8,568 nt of DNA from an uncultured Clostridia bacterium (lineage in GTDB: Bacteria > Bacillota > Clostridia > Christensenellales > UBA1242), in the NCBI GenBank assembly GCA_947625955.1, contig CANQQH010000041.1:1-8568 (forward strand), read 5' to 3'. Of the stretch, positions 5,950 through 8,568 are shown piece after piece (the first letter of the stretch is position 1; each line of letters starts with the position of its first letter). A program made the position numbers and the translations under genes. Under the pieces are notes generated by a model. It saw only the letters and a program-made list of their open reading frames with translations, was not told where the DNA came from and did not search any database.

Positions 5950-5965
5950 TTTCGCGCGCGCGAAA
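5950..5965. promoter_or_regulatory. 16-bp perfect palindrome with alternating CG core
   Basis: TTTCGCGCGCGCGAAA is its own reverse complement, lying between two divergent genes, 33 bases before the ABC-like start and about 37 bases before the deaminase promoter. It is compositionally striking in AT-rich surroundings. It could be an operator, a hairpin in the leader of the ABC-like mRNA, or a Z-DNA-prone site. Confidence 0.45.
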
Positions 5966-6001
5966 AAATAAAGGAAAATGTGCGAAATGGTCGTTTTTGA
6001 C

Positions 6002-6030
6002 TTGAAAAGATAATATATATATGTTATACT
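6002..6030 (+). promoter_or_regulatory. Promoter of the deaminase gene
   Basis: TTGAAA (6002-6007), 17 bases and TATACT (6025-6030), with an extended TG one base before the -10, make a convincing vegetative promoter. Transcription would begin near 6037, giving a leader of about 40 bases. This rules out the in-frame ATG at 6021 as the true start. Confidence 0.65.
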
Positions 6031-6077
6031 TTGATAGTGAGAATGGCGAAAAAGCATTAAAAAGCTTAGGAGAAATT

Positions 6078-6554
6078 ATGGAAACTGAAAACCAAAAACA
6101 AAACAAATGGGACCATCGTTTCATGGAACTTGCCAGAACTGTTGCCAAATGGAGCAGTTGCATTAGAAACAACAGGCAAGTTGGTGCTGTTATCGTCAAG
6201 AACAAAAGGATACTAACCACGGGCTATAATGGTGCGCCGCAAGGGATAAAAAGCTGCAAAGAAAGGGGCTTCTGCCTTCGCGACAAACTCAATATTCCTT
6301 CGGGAACTCAGGCGGAAACTTGCTATGCTATTCACGCCGAGCAAAACGCGGTTATTCAAGCAGCAAAACTAGGTGTTAGCGTTGAGGGCGCAACAATTTA
6401 TATAACTCATCAACCATGTTCAGTTTGCACGAGGATTTTGATAAACTCGGGCATCAAGCGTATCGTCTATGAACAGGAGTATCCTGATAAGTTCTCTCTT
6501 GAACTTTTGAAGGAGTCGGGGATTGAACTCTGCCATTTGAAGCCAGAGGAATAA
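6078..6554 (+). CDS. dCMP/cytidine deaminase family protein
   Basis: This is a 158-aa zinc-dependent deaminase of the deoxycytidylate (ComEB-like) group, expected to convert dCMP to dUMP and so feed dTMP synthesis in the cytosol. The zinc site and catalytic Glu are in HAEQNAV (His86, Glu88), and the two zinc Cys in PCSVC (114 and 117). The RQVGAVIV (33-40) and TGYNGAP (48-54) segments are typical substrate-side motifs. Extra Cys at 60, 66 and 82 in the loop before HAE resemble the added metal site of dCMP deaminases. The start at 6078 is preferred over the ATG at 6021: AGGAGA stands at the right distance (6068-6073), and the promoter -10 lies beyond 6021. Length fits the family. The exported repeat protein follows 13 bases after the stop, suggesting an operon. 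Exact substrate (dCMP or another cytosine compound) is not proven. Confidence 0.92.
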   Translation: METENQKQNKWDHRFMELARTVAKWSSCIRNNRQVGAVIVKNKRILTTGYNGAPQGIKSCKERGFCLRDKLNIPSGTQAETCYAIHAEQNAVIQAAKLGVSVEGATIYITHQPCSVCTRILINSGIKRIVYEQEYPDKFSLELLKESGIELCHLKPEE

Positions 6555-6567
6555 TTCCGTTTTTGTA

Positions 6568-8568
6568 ATGAAGAAATTTTTATCTTATGTTTTAACATTC
6601 GTGTTGCTGTTCGTGATATCTGCGGCGGTGACAATAAATCTCAATTCGTCGGGGAGCGAGACTGGGCTTCAACTTGAAGAGCAGACAAACGCGTTCTCGG
6701 CATTTTCTGGTATTTTAGGCGCGTTTGAAAAACATAAGCAGTTTAGCGTTCAGGGTGGAATTGACCTTGAAAAAGACGGCACTGAAATAAGTGTTGATGT
6801 TTATCTTGATGCCGATATTGCTGAAAACAGCAATATGAAATTTAACGGACAAGTCAAGGTTGAATATTCGGGGAACGAGCATGTTATAAAGTTCTCATAC
6901 TTCAACAACAATGTCTATCTCACCTATAATGAGAGTTCCTTTATTCTCCGCTCAGCAACAATGGGTGACATTATTGACCTTGTGAACGACTTGCTTCCTG
7001 AAAGCGAAGGTGGGGAAAGCGCAAAGAAACTTGACACCAACAGCCTCATGCAGGAACTTATGTTGGCGCTTGGTAACATGGAAGAAACCGTTCACGACGA
7101 CGGCTCAAAGACCATCCATGTGAACTATAAGAATATGCTCGACGTGACGCTCTCAACCGACAGCGAGGAAAAACCAACAAGGGTTGTTGCAACGGCAAAC
7201 GATTTTGAGGGCTTCGACGCCGACATCGACATCGGCCTTATCTTCGACGAGGGCATCGTTATCAATAACCCTGAGAAGGTGCACCCAGAAAGGGAATATA
7301 TCGATGTTGGCAACTTCGTTAAGGCGGTTGACAACACTCTTGCAATGAAGAAATTCAAGGTGGGCGGCAGAATTGACTATAAGGGCGAGAGCTATGATGC
7401 AAACATCCTTGTTGACCTTGAAAACAAAATCTATCAAGCAAACGCTCTTGGCAAGTTCTCTGTGGCCTATGCGGATGAAGGCTTGTTCCTTGACCTCGTC
7501 GGTGCGAAGGTGCTTTTGAAGAACTCGCTCTTTGAGGGGCTTGGCAACAGTGCTCTCAGCCAAGAGGCAACCAACAAAATCCTTTCATCAAAGAAAGTTG
7601 GCGACATCTTGCAAAGCTTGAAAAAAATCAACGCGGCAACAATCATCAAAAGTGTTGAAAACTTCTCGATTGCGAGCGACGGCATTAGGCTCATGATCAA
7701 TGGCGCAGAGCTTGGCATTAGCAACATCAGCATCTTTTTGAATATTGAAAATGAAAAAATCAACTCACTTGAAGTTGAAACAAAGATAAACGGCGAAACT
7801 CTTCTTGCAACAATCTCGCTTGAAGAAACAAGCCAAACAATCGAGCTTGAAAAAGATAAGTATCTCGACGTTGAAAAACTTTATAATAATAATGTTGAGT
7901 TCTTCAAAACCGAAAAACTTGCCATCAGCCTTGGCGCTGAGTTTGAAGGCGAGAAGAATTTGAGCTTTGATGGAAATGTACTTTTGGATTTTGCAGATGA
8001 CTACTATAACGCTAGCTTCAACGTTTCGGCGGGGCAGGAGTTTAGAGCAAGGCTCATCAAAGACAGCAAGAACATCTTCGCAGCAATAAATGAAATTCGC
8101 GTTCGCGCAAGCGAAGAGCAAATCAAAGAACTTTTCAAGCAATTTGATGTTTCAACAGATATCAACACCGACGAAATTTCATCCAAACTCAACGAGTGGG
8201 CAAAAGGGCTCAGCCTTGAAACGATTATTCAAAAGCTCAGGCTTGTGAAAGAGTTTGAACTCACAAATGCCGGGCTAAGAATTGTTCTTGACGGCGAACT
8301 AGTCGGCCAAACAAGCGACATTGCGATTTCGTTGGAACTTGAAAATGAGAGAATCAAAAAACTTTGTGTTTCCTCACTTGAACTGGGCGGCGGAAAGATA
8401 TCTCTATATATTGATATAGAAAGCAACGACTTTGAAAAGGTTGCAATTCGCGAGAAAGACTACCTCGACGTCCTTGAAGTCTATGATAAGTTTCAAAACC
8501 TCGACCTCAGCAAGGGCAGCGTGTTCTCGAACGTGAAAGTTAACTATGCTGGAAAAGAGTATAACGCG
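6568..8568 (+). CDS. Large exported protein of repeated ~190-residue domains (partial)
   Basis: This frame is open from an ATG to the right edge: 667 codons with no stop. Residues 1-27 look like a signal peptide or N-terminal anchor (MKKFLSYVLTFVLLFVISAA core), with no lipobox Cys. The rest is acidic, soluble and built of repeating domains. Y(I/L)DV recurs at 244, 432 and 632; each is followed by a helix and then a beta-rich block (61-80, 265-284, 455-475, 655 onward). Later in each unit come an amphipathic helix (about 335-354, 529-557) and a strand pair of the type LEIENExIxxLxVE (390-404, 588-603). The domain function is not recognised; its alternating beta/helix layout suggests a lipoprotein-carrier-like or scaffold fold, as inference. 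No Shine-Dalgarno is visible at normal spacing; the start follows the deaminase stop by 13 bases, so translational coupling is plausible. Confidence 0.85.
   Translation, partial: MKKFLSYVLTFVLLFVISAAVTINLNSSGSETGLQLEEQTNAFSAFSGILGAFEKHKQFSVQGGIDLEKDGTEISVDVYLDADIAENSNMKFNGQVKVEYSGNEHVIKFSYFNNNVYLTYNESSFILRSATMGDIIDLVNDLLPESEGGESAKKLDTNSLMQELMLALGNMEETVHDDGSKTIHVNYKNMLDVTLSTDSEEKPTRVVATANDFEGFDADIDIGLIFDEGIVINNPEKVHPEREYIDVGNFVKAVDNTLAMKKFKVGGRIDYKGESYDANILVDLENKIYQANALGKFSVAYADEGLFLDLVGAKVLLKNSLFEGLGNSALSQEATNKILSSKKVGDILQSLKKINAATIIKSVENFSIASDGIRLMINGAELGISNISIFLNIENEKINSLEVETKINGETLLATISLEETSQTIELEKDKYLDVEKLYNNNVEFFKTEKLAISLGAEFEGEKNLSFDGNVLLDFADDYYNASFNVSAGQEFRARLIKDSKNIFAAINEIRVRASEEQIKELFKQFDVSTDINTDEISSKLNEWAKGLSLETIIQKLRLVKEFELTNAGLRIVLDGELVGQTSDIAISLELENERIKKLCVSSLELGGGKISLYIDIESNDFEKVAIREKDYLDVLEVYDKFQNLDLSKGSVFSNVKVNYAGKEYNA
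7297..8568 (+). repeat. Protein-level tandem repeats in the exported protein
   Basis: Units begin at the Y(I/L)DV motifs, at 7297 (residue 244), 7861 (residue 432) and 8461 (residue 632), giving periods of about 188 and 200 residues. The region before 7297 looks like a more divergent first unit. DNA identity between units is low, so the duplication is old or diversified. Confidence 0.6.

Noticed and set aside
6021..6077. Upstream in-frame ATG for the deaminase
   Set aside because: It lies before the promoter -10 (6025-6030), so it would not be in the transcript, and it lacks a ribosome-binding site; the ATG at 6078 has AGGAGA.
5918..6220. N-terminal extension of the ABC-like frame by 101 codons
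   Set aside because: It would overlap the deaminase gene and its promoter on the opposite strand; the added residues are unlike an ABC exporter N-terminus, while residues from 5917 are.
7125..8426. Several minus-strand open frames of 62-136 aa at the right end
   Set aside because: They are shadows of the long exported-protein frame, which is open for 667 codons with a signal peptide and repeats.
1..8568. CRISPR array, transposon ends or tRNA genes
   Set aside because: No regularly spaced identical repeats, transposase-like frame, or cloverleaf with a CCA end was seen on either strand by eye.

Overview
The window is AT-rich bacterial DNA with short intergenic gaps, Shine-Dalgarno sites in front of most genes, strong hairpin-plus-T-run terminators and exported proteins with Gram-positive-style signal peptides. 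Together with the flavour of the surface proteins, this suggests an uncultured Bacillota (Clostridia-like) bacterium. That placement is inference; there is no rRNA or other marker here to settle it.

Layout. Positions 1-352 hold no supported gene but are rich in structure: a short hairpin at the left edge, a bidirectional terminator (67-108), two further inverted repeats, and a promoter-like block in which a perfect TTGACA is separated from TATATT by A7 plus an uninterrupted run of 15 G. It leads into a secreted protein of 409 aa with about eight GGTI-type rungs, a likely beta-solenoid (353-1582, +). Convergent to it is a small XRE-type DNA-binding protein (1631-1942, -), then the conserved ATPase YchF (2003-3100, -), whose terminator overlaps its own stop codon. 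Divergent from ychF is uppP (3207-3989, +), the undecaprenyl-diphosphate phosphatase of cell-wall synthesis. It shares a bidirectional terminator with a 33-codon Lys/Ala-rich ORF (4018-4119, -). Upstream of that ORF, on the same strand, is a 579-aa ABC-exporter-like protein (4178-5917, -) whose ATPase motifs are almost all degraded. Divergent from it, a dCMP/cytidine-type deaminase (6078-6554, +) is followed 13 bases later by a large exported protein built from repeated domains of about 190 residues. That gene runs off the right edge (6568-8568, +).

How they relate. ychF, uppP and the deaminase are housekeeping genes (translation-associated ATPase, lipid-carrier recycling, pyrimidine deoxynucleotide supply). 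The more unusual content is the putatively phase-variable promoter of the solenoid protein, the catalytically dead-looking ABC protein with a small ORF downstream, and the modular secreted protein. No CRISPR array, transposase, tRNA or rRNA was recognised.
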